A DNA stretch of 14,268 nt, taken from the NCBI GenBank assembly GCA_014380255.1, contig JACMKG010000184.1, positions 1-14,268 of the forward strand, read 5' to 3'. Of this stretch, positions 1 to 6,930 are shown one piece after another. Origin of the DNA: Prolixibacteraceae bacterium (lineage in GTDB: Bacteria; Bacteroidota; Bacteroidia; Bacteroidales; Prolixibacteraceae). The notes beneath the pieces are model-generated. The model searched no databases. It had not been told where the DNA came from and saw only the letters and a list, made by a program, of their open reading frames with translations. A program made the position numbers and the translations under genes. The stretch's first letter is position 1. Every line of letters starts with the position of its first letter.

Positions 1-244
1 CGTTCAGGGTATAGTCCATAACAATGGCATTCTCCCATACATCGGTTTCCTGATTCTTTACTTCGGAAGTGGACTTAATCAGGTTTCCGCTGGTGTCATA
101 GGTGTTGGTGGTTTTCAATGTATCTTCCCAGTTGTTGTCTATCCATTCCTGGATAAACATCTCGTGAAACTTTGGTTCGTCTTGTGCCCAAATAACCAAA
201 GTCAAAAACATTAAAGTTGTAAATAAGTAAAGTTTTGTTTTCAT
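1..244 (-). CDS. Secreted protein, N-terminal fragment (runs off window)
   Basis: Translating leftward from the ATG at 244-242 gives 81 open codons to the window edge, so only the N-terminus is present. Residues 1-20 form a signal peptide: positive MKTK start, hydrophobic core, and a likely cut after W-A before Q21. The mature part is acidic and polar and contains phrases such as NTYDTSGNLIKSTSEV and a Trp-rich spacing (W34, W39, W70). This resembles the YD-like repeats of large Bacteroidota surface or secreted proteins that often end in a type IX secretion sorting domain. The C-terminus is outside the window, so neither that domain nor the function can be confirmed. It is divergent from the sigma-factor gene, with a 293-bp intergenic region between them. 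Confidence 0.75.
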   Translation of the reverse strand, partial: MKTKLYLFTTLMFLTLVIWAQDEPKFHEMFIQEWIDNNWEDTLKTTNTYDTSGNLIKSTSEVKNQETDVWENAIVMDYTLN

Positions 245-537
245 AGTATTTGTTTTAGAAATTTATACGCATGCCTTTTTATATGAATGTGTTATTTATA
301 TAGAAAGTTATGAAATATCTATGAAAATCACAAGTTTACAGAATAGTAAATGATCAAATTATCAACTATTTACGGGGTTTGGCTATGAACCTTCTATTGC
401 TTTTTTATGAATAATACTTCGGATGATTCATGAATTGGGGCAGTTCCCATAGGAAAGTGATCGAATACTTTATGTTTTTTATGAATGAATGTTTAACTTT
501 GCGCCTCATTATTTCCAGGACTGTTTGATTCTATCCG
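245..537. other. Divergent intergenic region upstream of secreted protein and sigma factor
   Basis: This A/T-rich stretch carries no convincing ORF. It should hold the promoters of the two divergent genes. On the right side there is a good Bacteroidota -7 box (494-501). A 10-bp perfect palindrome, ATTCATGAAT, lies at 426-435 and could be an operator, but a palindrome this short can occur by chance. I did not find a clear promoter for the leftward gene; TAACTTTC, one base off the -7 consensus, can be read on the minus strand in the 300-320 region. Confidence 0.4.
494..501 (+). promoter_or_regulatory. Putative Bacteroidota -7 box for the sigma-factor gene
   Basis: TAACTTTG matches the Bacteroidota primary-sigma -7 consensus TAnnTTTG exactly and lies 36 nt before the ATG at 538. 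The expected TTTG at -33 is not clear, because the upstream stretch is a run of T and A. The call rests on the -7 box alone. Confidence 0.4.
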
Positions 538-1092
538 ATGAAACAAAATACAACTGAACTATGGATTCGATTTGCCGACAGTCTTCGAAGATTCATCCAT
601 TCAAAAGTTAAGAATGATGTGCTGACCGATGACCTTTTGCAGGAGACCTTTATCCGCATCCATTCAAAGATCGATACCCTGCAGGATGATACAAGGGTTC
701 AGTCGTGGGTCTACCAGATTGCCCGAAACATCATCTATGACCATTTCCGAAAATCAAATCCTGAGTCCATAGCTGAAATGCCGGAAGTAGAAGATGCCAA
801 GCATGAACAGGATGAGGCTATGACAAACACGGTTCGTGACATGGTGCTGTTGATGGAAGACCTTCCCGAGCAGGACTGCCAGGCCCTTTGCCGGGTTGAA
901 TTTGAAGGAATGAGCATCCGGGAATTTGCTGAAAAGACAGGTATCTCCTATACGGCCGCCAAATCAAGGGTAGCCAGGGCCCGCAATAAACTAAGCGATT
1001 TGCTGATGAACTGCTGCCATTACGAATTCGACCGATACGGTACGGTGATCAGCTACCATCCCATTAAATGCTGTTGTTGCCATCAGCAATAA
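538..1092 (+). CDS. sigZ: SigZ-like ECF RNA polymerase sigma factor with Cys/His-rich tail
   Basis: This is a 184-residue ECF sigma factor. Region 2 covers about residues 8-75, with the DDLLQETFIRIHSKID helix and VQSWVYQIARNIIYDHFRK, the core-binding and -10-recognition part. Region 4 covers about 105-155, with the helix-turn-helix GMSIREFAEKTGISYTAAKSRVARARNKL that contacts the -35 element. The length and the RVQSWVYQIARN phrase fit the SigZ family. After region 4 there is a 27-residue tail (158-184) carrying six Cys (159, 160, 178-181) and three His (161, 174, 182), including a CCCCH end. No anti-sigma gene follows; the next gene is convergent, 20 bp away. Cys-rich C-terminal tails are known to act as metal sensors in CorE-type ECF sigmas, so direct metal control of this protein is a reasonable inference. 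The metal permease at 2258 is a plausible target. Confidence 0.88.
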   Translation: MKQNTTELWIRFADSLRRFIHSKVKNDVLTDDLLQETFIRIHSKIDTLQDDTRVQSWVYQIARNIIYDHFRKSNPESIAEMPEVEDAKHEQDEAMTNTVRDMVLLMEDLPEQDCQALCRVEFEGMSIREFAEKTGISYTAAKSRVARARNKLSDLLMNCCHYEFDRYGTVISYHPIKCCCCHQQ

Positions 1093-1112
1093 TCAATTTT
1101 GATGAAACTATT

Positions 1113-1532
1113 TTACTCTGATCTGCTGCCTATGAGAAACCGGACTTCTACTTTCTCATTGCCATGGATAATGAGATCATTCAGCAATACAGCAAATTCT
1201 TCGGACGGATCATCCATATAACTCTGGATCGTATACTTGCCAGGAATCACTTTCAGACTATAATAGCCTGAATCATTACTCAAGGTTTTAATGTTCATCT
1301 CCTTAATCCATACATTTGCATCGGGGATAACATTTTTTTTGTCCGGGGCATAACATACCCTTCCGTAAATCAGGGCGGAATCCTTCAGTTGAACATCAAC
1401 TGATCTGTTAATAATCAGTGATGTACTGGGATAATAGACTACTTGGCGGCAAGAACTTAAAGTGATCAAAAATGGCAGGATTAGCAACAATCCTGCCTTT
1501 AAAAGACTATTAATGAATTTCCTTATTTTCAT
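1113..1532 (-). CDS. Small lipoprotein with carboxypeptidase-regulatory-like fold
   Basis: This is a 139-residue protein. Residues 1-27 are a lipoprotein signal with basic start MKIRK, a long hydrophobic core and the lipobox L25-S26-S27-C28, so Cys28 should be lipidated and the protein anchored in a membrane facing the periplasm. Residues about 53-112 (ALIYGRVCYAP, ANVWIKE, NDSGYYSLKVIPGKYTIQSY) have the pattern of a carboxypeptidase-regulatory/CNA-B-like beta-sandwich, which normally serves adhesion or domain packing rather than catalysis. It lies tail-to-tail with the sigma-factor gene and is transcribed alone. Its function is unknown. The lipobox is clear; the fold assignment rests on the GxV...P...A.V......T..DG.Y.L...PG.Y pattern only. 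Confidence 0.75.
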   Translation of the reverse strand: MKIRKFINSLLKAGLLLILPFLITLSSCRQVVYYPSTSLIINRSVDVQLKDSALIYGRVCYAPDKKNVIPDANVWIKEMNIKTLSNDSGYYSLKVIPGKYTIQSYMDDPSEEFAVLLNDLIIHGNEKVEVRFLIGSRSE

Positions 1533-1748
1533 TATTTTACCTTTTTTAAATTCTTCTCCAACTCATTTATATCGGTCTCTACCTTGGTTTTTCAACTATT
1601 GGAAAATTGATCCACTTTCATTGTTAATTCTTCGAATCACTTAAAGGTAAGCCATAAAAGGGAGATTTTGTAATATAAAAATGATTTTATTTAAGAGAAG
1701 TCAGCTGTTTTATTCAATTGGTTTTAAGCCGAATCTTTTTTTTGATAA

Positions 1749-1931
1749 CTCAATACCTCATCAATACTGCCTCCATACATGTTTAATGGTAAATAGGGAG
1801 TTAACAGGGTGTAAATAGGTAGATCATAGGTTCATGAACCTATGATCTACCTATAATGTACCTATAAGCTACCTATTATCTACCCGTAAACCATTGAGCA
1901 TGTATTGAAGATGTTTTGAGAAGGTATAGAG
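1749..1931. repeat. Large imperfect inverted repeat with 11-bp internal units
   Basis: The two arms, 1749-1834 and 1835-1931, are reverse complements of each other. The centre is a 40-bp perfect palindrome (1815-1854). Each arm is then made of 11-bp units whose minus-strand consensus is nnnATAGGTAG. Moving outward there is AATGG and ATACATG on both sides, then a 33-bp outer part in which I count 25 of 33 matching positions. The right arm is 11 bp longer, exactly one unit. No obvious target-site duplication flanks it and there is no internal ORF. It could be a MITE-like non-autonomous element, or a native regulatory array. Confidence 0.75.
1839..1882 (+). repeat. Four tandem 11-bp direct repeats (CCTATnnnCTA)
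   Basis: Four head-to-tail units start at 1839, 1850, 1861 and 1872: CCTATGATCTA, CCTATAATGTA, CCTATAAGCTA, CCTATTATCTA. A fifth degenerate copy follows at 1883. The 11-bp period is close to one helical turn, so a protein binding each unit would sit on one face of the DNA. The units form part of the right arm of the larger inverted repeat. Confidence 0.8.
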
Positions 1932-2100
1932 GAAATGGAAATGGGTTACCGTACACTAAAATGTCAAAAGGAAAGAGAGTGTCATTTCTTTTCAATATAA
2001 CCCTCACTAATCTGTCTTGATCGAGTCTTTGCTTGTTAATAGCTTGTGTGTTTGAAAGTACTCAAGCAACAGGAAAATCCATTATAATCGAACCTGAATG

Positions 2101-2116
2101 TCCCGATAGTTCGGGA
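2101..2116. repeat. Perfect 6-bp-stem hairpin (TCCCGA-TAGT-TCGGGA)
   Basis: TCCCGA and TCGGGA flank a TAGT loop, with no following T-run, so it is not a typical intrinsic terminator. Short TCCCGAT/ATCGGGA hairpins are frequent dispersed intergenic elements in Bacteroidota genomes (general knowledge). It lies 141 bp upstream of the permease start and could fall in its leader. Confidence 0.5.
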
Positions 2117-2257
2117 GGACTATGACTCTTCTCCAATCGGTATCACAGGTGTGTATTTTGTTATTCTTTGGATGGGATACCTGTTTTTTGCGTCCATTTT
2201 AAAAATTCACGTCTATGGGGTATAAACAAAAATTATTCACCCTATAATACTTTTAAA

Positions 2258-3325
2258 ATGGAACAGATTACTTACATCCTTACCTTTGTCTTTCAATCAT
2301 TTTTGCACGTGTGGCCTTATCTGCTCATTACCATTCCGCTTGCCGTGTGGATGAACCTGAGCGATTTTTCAAGACACTTTAAGTCCCTTATGACCAAATC
2401 GCCCTGGGTGTCTATCCTGTTGGCCACCGTGGTGGGTGCTTTCAGTCCGTTTTGCTCCTGCGGGGTGGTCCCCGTTATTTCATCTCTTTTGCTTGGCGGG
2501 GTGCCTTTAGCTCCTGTTTTTGCCTTCTGGGTAGCCTCCCCGTCAATGGACCCCGAGATATTTTTCTTGAGCGTTTCGGTACTTGGATGGAAATTGGCCG
2601 TATGGCGACTGGCCAGTACTTTTTCTATAAGCCTGATGGCGGGGATTATCACCCATTTTCTAGTAAAATCGGGCTATATCACCAGTTATCTGAAGGAGGA
2701 AAATGATAAAAAGACTGCTTTTTTCTTAAACCAATTCCTTAAGTCCCTAGGTAATTTTTTGCGCGGTCAAGCCGGAAAGATCATTCCTGCCGTTTCTGGG
2801 ACTTCTTCGCCTTCGCAGCTACAGTTTAACGGCATGGCTGTTACCTGTTGTGCCGGAATTAAACAAACTCCTGTTTCCTGCGCATGTTCAAAATCAGAAC
2901 CAGCCGCTAAAGACATTTCGCTAAGGGAAAAAATAGTGAAAGAATCATTAAAGTCGGTTTGGATGATCAGTAAGTTCATGGGCCTTGCCTTTTTACTCAA
3001 TGCCTTGCTCAACCTGTATGTTCCCCAGGAATCTGTTGGAAGGCTGTTAAATCAGCAAGGTTTTGTATCGGTAATTATTGCGGCTTTGCTGGGAGTTCCG
3101 GTTTATACAAGCAACCTGACGGCCTTGCCATTGGTGAGCGGGCTTCTTCAATTAGGACTGCATCCTGGGGCGGCACTGGCATTTTTGATTTCTGGCCCTA
3201 TGACCACCATCCCGGCTATGGTAGCAATTTATGGAATTGCCAGCCGCAAAGTGTTTGGGTTATATGTTTTTTTCGCTTTGTTTGGAGCCCTGCTCTTTGG
3301 AATGCTTTACTTTTTTCTGGGTTGA
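2258..3325 (+). CDS. SO_0444-type Cu/Zn efflux permease
   Basis: This is a 355-residue inner-membrane permease from the ATG at 2258. An earlier in-frame ATG at 2168 would add 30 polar residues unlike the family, so I reject it. Several hydrophobic membrane segments are visible in two halves: about 8-32, 50-80, 82-105, 110-135, and after a loop 235-255, 268-320, 333-354. The signature AFSPFCSCGVVPV (61-73) and ASPSMDPE (93-100) match the permease family named SO_0444 Cu/Zn efflux transporters, related to ArsP/DUF318. A cytoplasmic or periplasmic loop between the halves carries Cys197, Cys198, Cys208 and Cys210, suited to holding a soft metal; Cys66 and Cys68 lie in the first half. ISGPMTTIPA (311-320) is the matching motif of the second half. 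The gene ends 11 bp from the convergent operon. Metal specificity cannot be read from sequence. Confidence 0.85.
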   Translation: MEQITYILTFVFQSFLHVWPYLLITIPLAVWMNLSDFSRHFKSLMTKSPWVSILLATVVGAFSPFCSCGVVPVISSLLLGGVPLAPVFAFWVASPSMDPEIFFLSVSVLGWKLAVWRLASTFSISLMAGIITHFLVKSGYITSYLKEENDKKTAFFLNQFLKSLGNFLRGQAGKIIPAVSGTSSPSQLQFNGMAVTCCAGIKQTPVSCACSKSEPAAKDISLREKIVKESLKSVWMISKFMGLAFLLNALLNLYVPQESVGRLLNQQGFVSVIIAALLGVPVYTSNLTALPLVSGLLQLGLHPGAALAFLISGPMTTIPAMVAIYGIASRKVFGLYVFFALFGALLFGMLYFFLG

Positions 3326-3336
3326 AATTCGCGCAT

Positions 3337-4434
3337 TCAGGTAAAGACCACATCCCCGTCGCCATCCTGAAAATGAGGATGTTTGCGAAAAAGGCCTTCG
3401 AGGCGGGTGGAAATAGCGGCCAGTCGTCGAATGGGCTTTCTGAAAATAAAGGGGTGGGGGGCTGAATGCATCGCATTTACCAGCCCGGCACGGAAAAGGG
3501 TAAGGGTTACAGCATCATTCAAAACGGCTTGCCGGTAAATTTCTTTCAGGATCAGCGGGGCATTTTTCTCATCAAAATAAGCGTAAGGCACTTTCATGTG
3601 TCCGTCGCGGAGGGAGATCAATAAAAGGCCGATGGTGTTGCCAGATTTCGATAAATGAAGGAAATACTGCTCAAAACTTTTTACAATGTGCGAAAAGGGA
3701 TAGTCGAATGCCGCTTTAGAGGCATCGTTTGCCTGGGCGGTAACCCATGGGTATCTGACAATCCATTCCAGCTCTTTGCCGCTTCGGCCAATAAACTCAT
3801 TTTGTGAATGCTGTTCAATGTAAGAGTACAACGGTTCATTCAATTCCTTTCGTTTTTCAACCTTGATATTCTGGTCCTTGAACCGGATTTGATTGACCCT
3901 TCTCAAAGGGGAAAAAAGCACATTCAGGGTTTTGTCTGAAAACGTGAGCAGCGGCTTTATTTTTTGAAAGGAAGGCATTCTTGCAGGAAGCACTTCGTTC
4001 AGGTTGAATTTTAAAAAGCCGCGCATACCGGGCGCAAGGGCCGGGAATTCAAACCAGTTGGTTTTCTGAAGGATGCTTAGGGTGTGGGGCGTCATATCGG
4101 TCAAAAACATGCGCTGGCCGCATTGGGCAAAGGCTTTCATAAAAAGGGGCAGGGCAAGCCTTCGTCCCATATCCCCGTTGACCCACCAGCAGGTATTGGA
4201 ACTGGCCCGTTGTTCAGATATCCCGTTGACCGCATCGGGAAGGATTCCTGCCAACCCTGCAAGGTTTTTTCCCTCATAGGCAATAATCAGGGCCACATCA
4301 TCAGCCTTGGCCCTTGGGTTTTTGGATTGGGAAACGGCCCTTAAAACGGTGATGGGCTTTGGCTCAAGCTGCTGCCACAGTTCACTTGTGGCAAAGTGAT
4401 TCAATTCGCCGATAGTAATTTCCCGGATTTGCAT
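3337..4434 (-). CDS. GNAT-like acyltransferase, two-part (last gene of operon)
   Basis: This 365-residue soluble protein has no signal peptide or membrane segment. Two parts can be seen. Residues about 30-150 look like a weak GNAT fold: beta strands DDVALIIAYEGKNLAGLAGIL, then CWWVNGDMGRRLALPLFMKAF, and a LQKTNWFEFPAL end strand. Residues about 180-335 look like a second one, with GKELEWIVRYPWV, TIGLLLISLRDGHMKVPYAYFD and a helix LILKEIYRQAV. The R/Q-x-x-G-x-G/A acetyl-CoA loop is not obvious in either, so activity and donor are uncertain. The start ATG at 4434 directly follows the stop of the carrier-protein gene with no gap, strong evidence for translational coupling and joint function. The protein may transfer or edit the group held by the carrier. 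The family call is an inference from secondary-structure pattern and context. Confidence 0.6.
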   Translation of the reverse strand: MQIREITIGELNHFATSELWQQLEPKPITVLRAVSQSKNPRAKADDVALIIAYEGKNLAGLAGILPDAVNGISEQRASSNTCWWVNGDMGRRLALPLFMKAFAQCGQRMFLTDMTPHTLSILQKTNWFEFPALAPGMRGFLKFNLNEVLPARMPSFQKIKPLLTFSDKTLNVLFSPLRRVNQIRFKDQNIKVEKRKELNEPLYSYIEQHSQNEFIGRSGKELEWIVRYPWVTAQANDASKAAFDYPFSHIVKSFEQYFLHLSKSGNTIGLLLISLRDGHMKVPYAYFDEKNAPLILKEIYRQAVLNDAVTLTLFRAGLVNAMHSAPHPFIFRKPIRRLAAISTRLEGLFRKHPHFQDGDGDVVFT

Positions 4435-4674
4435 TTAAGGTTGCTTTTTTTCAATCAAATCGACAAAATCGCCAAAACACGTGATGCCAATAATTTCCAT
4501 GATGTCGAAAGTCACCCCGAATTCTTTTTCTATGGAAGAGATCAAAAGCACATGGTTCATCGAATCCCATTTTTCCACATCGACCGAGGTGGTCGATTCG
4601 GTAATGCGGGTATTTTCACCAAATACCTTTTTGGCTGTAACTTCTATGCGGTTGAATATTTCTTCTCTGCTCAT
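4435..4674 (-). CDS. Acyl carrier protein (79 aa)
   Basis: The start is the ATG at 4674; an upstream extension to 4806 would read through unrelated sequence inside the preceding gene, so I reject it. The 79-residue product is acidic and helical, as carrier proteins are. The phosphopantetheine site is W36-D37-S38-M39, with Ser38 at the start of helix II (SMNHVLLISSIEKEFGV). A helix-IV-like end, FGDFVDLIEKK, follows. The motif is DSM rather than the common DSL, still acceptable. Start and upstream stop share ATGA (4671-4674), and its own stop abuts the next ATG. It lies between two GNAT genes and one gene after an AMP-forming ligase, so it is probably the dedicated carrier loaded by that ligase rather than the fatty-acid AcpP. 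No phosphopantetheinyl transferase is in the window; a housekeeping one would have to act. Confidence 0.85.
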   Translation of the reverse strand: MSREEIFNRIEVTAKKVFGENTRITESTTSVDVEKWDSMNHVLLISSIEKEFGVTFDIMEIIGITCFGDFVDLIEKKQP

Positions 4675-5441
4675 ACTTGGGTATTTAAAAAGCGGTACAA
4701 AAAGAACTGGTTGAAGGGCATAAATCCTGATTTGGCATACAAGCCTTCCCCTTTGGGTGTGGCATGTAAAATTATGGGTTTTTGGGACTTTTGAGTCACC
4801 TGCCACACGATTTGTTGAACCATCAGATGAGCGAATCCTTTTCGCCGGGCCGATTGGTCGGTTGCAATCATGTAAAGGCCCGTTGAATTTCCGGAATCGT
4901 AGACCAGCATCGTGGAAATGCCCACCCCCTTGTACTTCAGCAAAAACAGCTCAACGCCGGGGCTGTTCCTCAGGCTTTCAATCAGGGCCGGATCAAACTG
5001 GGTAGGGGCAATCAGTTCAGTAGAAACAATCCTGGCCCATTGCTGCCTGTCCTCGGGAAGTTGAAGGCTTACGATCTGAACCTCTTCAGGCAGCTCAGGG
5101 GCAGCCATGTCGGCAGCATATTCCCTGGCCATTCCTTTCCATCCAAGGAAAGGGAAAAAGCCTTTGGAACGTAAAAAAGGATCTGTTTGATGGATGTTTT
5201 CCCCCGTGGCAATAAGCACTTCAGGATAAATGCCTTCCTGCACTTTTTTGAATAGCGCAGAATAGGATTCAACCTGCACTATCCCGGGTGAAACCCTGTA
5301 GATGATGCGCGGCCAAATTCCTGGATGATTGCTGATCATCGACCACTGGTCCTGATTGTCTGAATAGATTCCCTGGCATTGGGCTACCTGATCATAAAAG
5401 GCATACAGGTTATTGCCAATTTCCTGTTCTGTGTTATTCAT
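4671..5441 (-). CDS. GNAT family N-acyltransferase
   Basis: This is a 256-residue soluble protein from the ATG at 5441. A longer frame would start at a TTG at 5465 and overlap the ligase by 32 nt; the ATG gives an 8-nt overlap and fits the operon pattern better. The catalytic GNAT domain is C-terminal, about 120-253: strands VELFLLKYKGVGISTMLVYDSG and STGLYMIATDQS, then the cofactor loop R199-R-K-G-F-A204 matching R/Q-x-x-G-x-G/A, and the closing GEGLYAKSGFMPF. The N-terminal ~115 residues form a separate region with VLIATGE and a short FLRSKGFFPF strand, possibly a degenerate second GNAT. It probably moves an acyl group to an amine. The donor may be acetyl-CoA or the neighbouring carrier protein, whose start codon overlaps this stop by ATGA. 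The substrate is unknown. Confidence 0.78.
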   Translation of the reverse strand: MNNTEQEIGNNLYAFYDQVAQCQGIYSDNQDQWSMISNHPGIWPRIIYRVSPGIVQVESYSALFKKVQEGIYPEVLIATGENIHQTDPFLRSKGFFPFLGWKGMAREYAADMAAPELPEEVQIVSLQLPEDRQQWARIVSTELIAPTQFDPALIESLRNSPGVELFLLKYKGVGISTMLVYDSGNSTGLYMIATDQSARRKGFAHLMVQQIVWQVTQKSQKPIILHATPKGEGLYAKSGFMPFNQFFLYRFLNTQV

Positions 5442-6930
5442 AAATTTGACTTTTGTACTGCTCAAAGAGTACCGGTTTATCTACTTTACCTGCTGAATTG
5501 ATTGGAAATTGGCTGACCGAAATGATCTTCTCCGGAATCAGGGGAGAAGGAAGCACATTCTTAAGCAATTCTTTAAGCTTTTCAGGCGGTATGCCGCATT
5601 GAGCTGTAAAAACGACCATACTATCCGTACCGCTCTTATTTTTGAATGTAAAGGCCCTGGATTGGGAGCCTCCGGTAAGCTGGCTGATGGCATATTCTAT
5701 TTCGGCAGGCTCGACCCGGTATCCGCTTATTTTTAACTGATCATCTTTGCGGCCGCAGAAGTAAAGGAAGCGTTCCCGATCCTGGAAAACCAGGTCGCCG
5801 CTGCGGTAATATCTCTCTAGCAGCCCCTCTTTTTCATACATAAAGAAAGATTTGCTCTCTTCTGAATTCAGATAATTTTCCATTACCTGAGCTCCTCCAA
5901 TGCACAATTCTCCTTTAGCCCCTTCAGCTACCGGATCGTTGTTTTCATCCAGAATCAGTATTTTTACTTCTTTCAAAGGTTTGCCAATGGAAATGATTCC
6001 ATTGTATACTTTTTGATTCAACTGATTAATCTCTGTTCGATGAATCGTGGAAGTGATGGTCGTTTCCGTGGGGCCGTATATGTTTGATATTTCGGCATGG
6101 GGAATGCATTTGCTCCATTCGCTGACCAGCTCATAAGGCAATGCTTCTCCTCCAAAATGTGAATGCTTCAGTAAGTCGAATCGCATGGACTTAAAGTACG
6201 GGCGAAGAAAATTTAGAATCGATGGGGTAAACTGGGTCCAGGTGATGGCGTGCTGCTGAAGGATACTTACAATCGACAGGTATTTAAAGCCTGCAGGGGG
6301 TAAGGTATAAACGCTTGCTCCCAGCAACAGGGGAATCAGGTAACCGGTAAAAGCTGCATCGGAGGTCAGATCGTACGTCTGAAGGAAACGATCCGAGGCG
6401 GTTAAATCAGGATAAAGCTCTAAAAAGCCATGCACAAACGCATCCAGGTTATCCGTGTTAATCGGAACACCTTTGGGTTTGCCCGTACTTCCGGAGGTAA
6501 AAAGGATGTAAGCCCGGTTGGCTTCCCGGCTGACAGTTAAGGGTGCCTGGCTTTTTACCTCCTTGGTATTGATTTTTATGGCCTCCAACTCCTCGACCGA
6601 AGGAGTGACCTCGGAGGTGAACAGCAGTTCGAGGAACGATTGTTTTATCTTTTCGTTGTTGACAGCTGTCGGGTGAAGCGGGTGAAGCGGTACTACGTGG
6701 CAGCCTGAGAACCAGATTGCAAAAATGGAAGCGAAAGTTTCAATGCTGTCATGGCATATCACACCTACCGGAAGGCCACTCTTGCCCCCTGTATGGGTAT
6801 GCAGCAGCTGCTGGCTTCCGGAAATGTATTGCGTGAATTCGGCATAGGAAAAATAACGGTTGGCTATGCAAAAGGCCGTTTCAGCACTGTTTTCCTTAAA
6901 AGTGTCCTTGTATTTCTCCCAAAGATTCAT
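5434..6930 (-). CDS. Stand-alone AMP-forming ligase (adenylation domain)
   Basis: This 498-residue enzyme belongs to the ANL adenylating superfamily, which activates a carboxylate with ATP and transfers it to a phosphopantetheine thiol. Visible core motifs: P-loop ILFTSGSTGKPKG (142-154), the substrate-pocket phrase QTYDLTSDAAF (184-194), NIYGPTETT (283-291), SGDL (377-380), GRKDDQLKISGYRVEPAEIE (393-412) and the catalytic Lys region NSAGKVDK (478-485, Lys482). Asp187 sits where amino-acid-activating domains keep the Asp that binds the amino group, so an amino acid is a possible substrate, as in DltA; this is inference. There is no condensation or carrier domain, so it must act in trans, most likely on the carrier protein two genes downstream. 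The start overlaps the preceding stop by ATGA (6927-6930). Confidence 0.88.
   Translation of the reverse strand: MNLWEKYKDTFKENSAETAFCIANRYFSYAEFTQYISGSQQLLHTHTGGKSGLPVGVICHDSIETFASIFAIWFSGCHVVPLHPLHPTAVNNEKIKQSFLELLFTSEVTPSVEELEAIKINTKEVKSQAPLTVSREANRAYILFTSGSTGKPKGVPINTDNLDAFVHGFLELYPDLTASDRFLQTYDLTSDAAFTGYLIPLLLGASVYTLPPAGFKYLSIVSILQQHAITWTQFTPSILNFLRPYFKSMRFDLLKHSHFGGEALPYELVSEWSKCIPHAEISNIYGPTETTITSTIHRTEINQLNQKVYNGIISIGKPLKEVKILILDENNDPVAEGAKGELCIGGAQVMENYLNSEESKSFFMYEKEGLLERYYRSGDLVFQDRERFLYFCGRKDDQLKISGYRVEPAEIEYAISQLTGGSQSRAFTFKNKSGTDSMVVFTAQCGIPPEKLKELLKNVLPSPLIPEKIISVSQFPINSAGKVDKPVLFEQYKSQIYE

Larger units (their letters stand above)
1533..2257. other. Long non-coding region between lipoprotein and metal permease genes
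   Basis: These 725 bp carry no gene I can support. The rightward ORF at 1462-1644 overlaps the lipoprotein start and has no recognisable content. The region should hold the leftward promoter of the lipoprotein (a near-match TACCTTTA is readable on the minus strand at 1649-1642) and the rightward promoter of the permease. Its main content is the large inverted repeat at 1749-1931 and the small perfect hairpin at 2101-2116, listed separately. Confidence 0.5.

Noticed and set aside
426..435. ATTCATGAAT palindrome upstream of sigZ, sharing TTCATGAA with the centre of the large inverted repeat
   Set aside because: An 8-bp shared self-complementary word in A/T-rich DNA is expected by chance; no spacing or second copy supports an operator.
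1462..1644. 60-codon rightward ORF overlapping the lipoprotein start
   Set aside because: It overlaps the signal peptide region of the lipoprotein on the other strand and shows no family features.
2168..2257. 30-residue N-terminal extension of the metal permease
   Set aside because: It is polar and A/T-rich, unlike family members, which begin directly with the first membrane segment as in MEQITYILTF.
4675..4806. 44-residue N-terminal extension of the carrier protein
   Set aside because: It lies inside the preceding GNAT gene in another frame; the ATG at 4674 gives a standard-length carrier protein and an ATGA junction.
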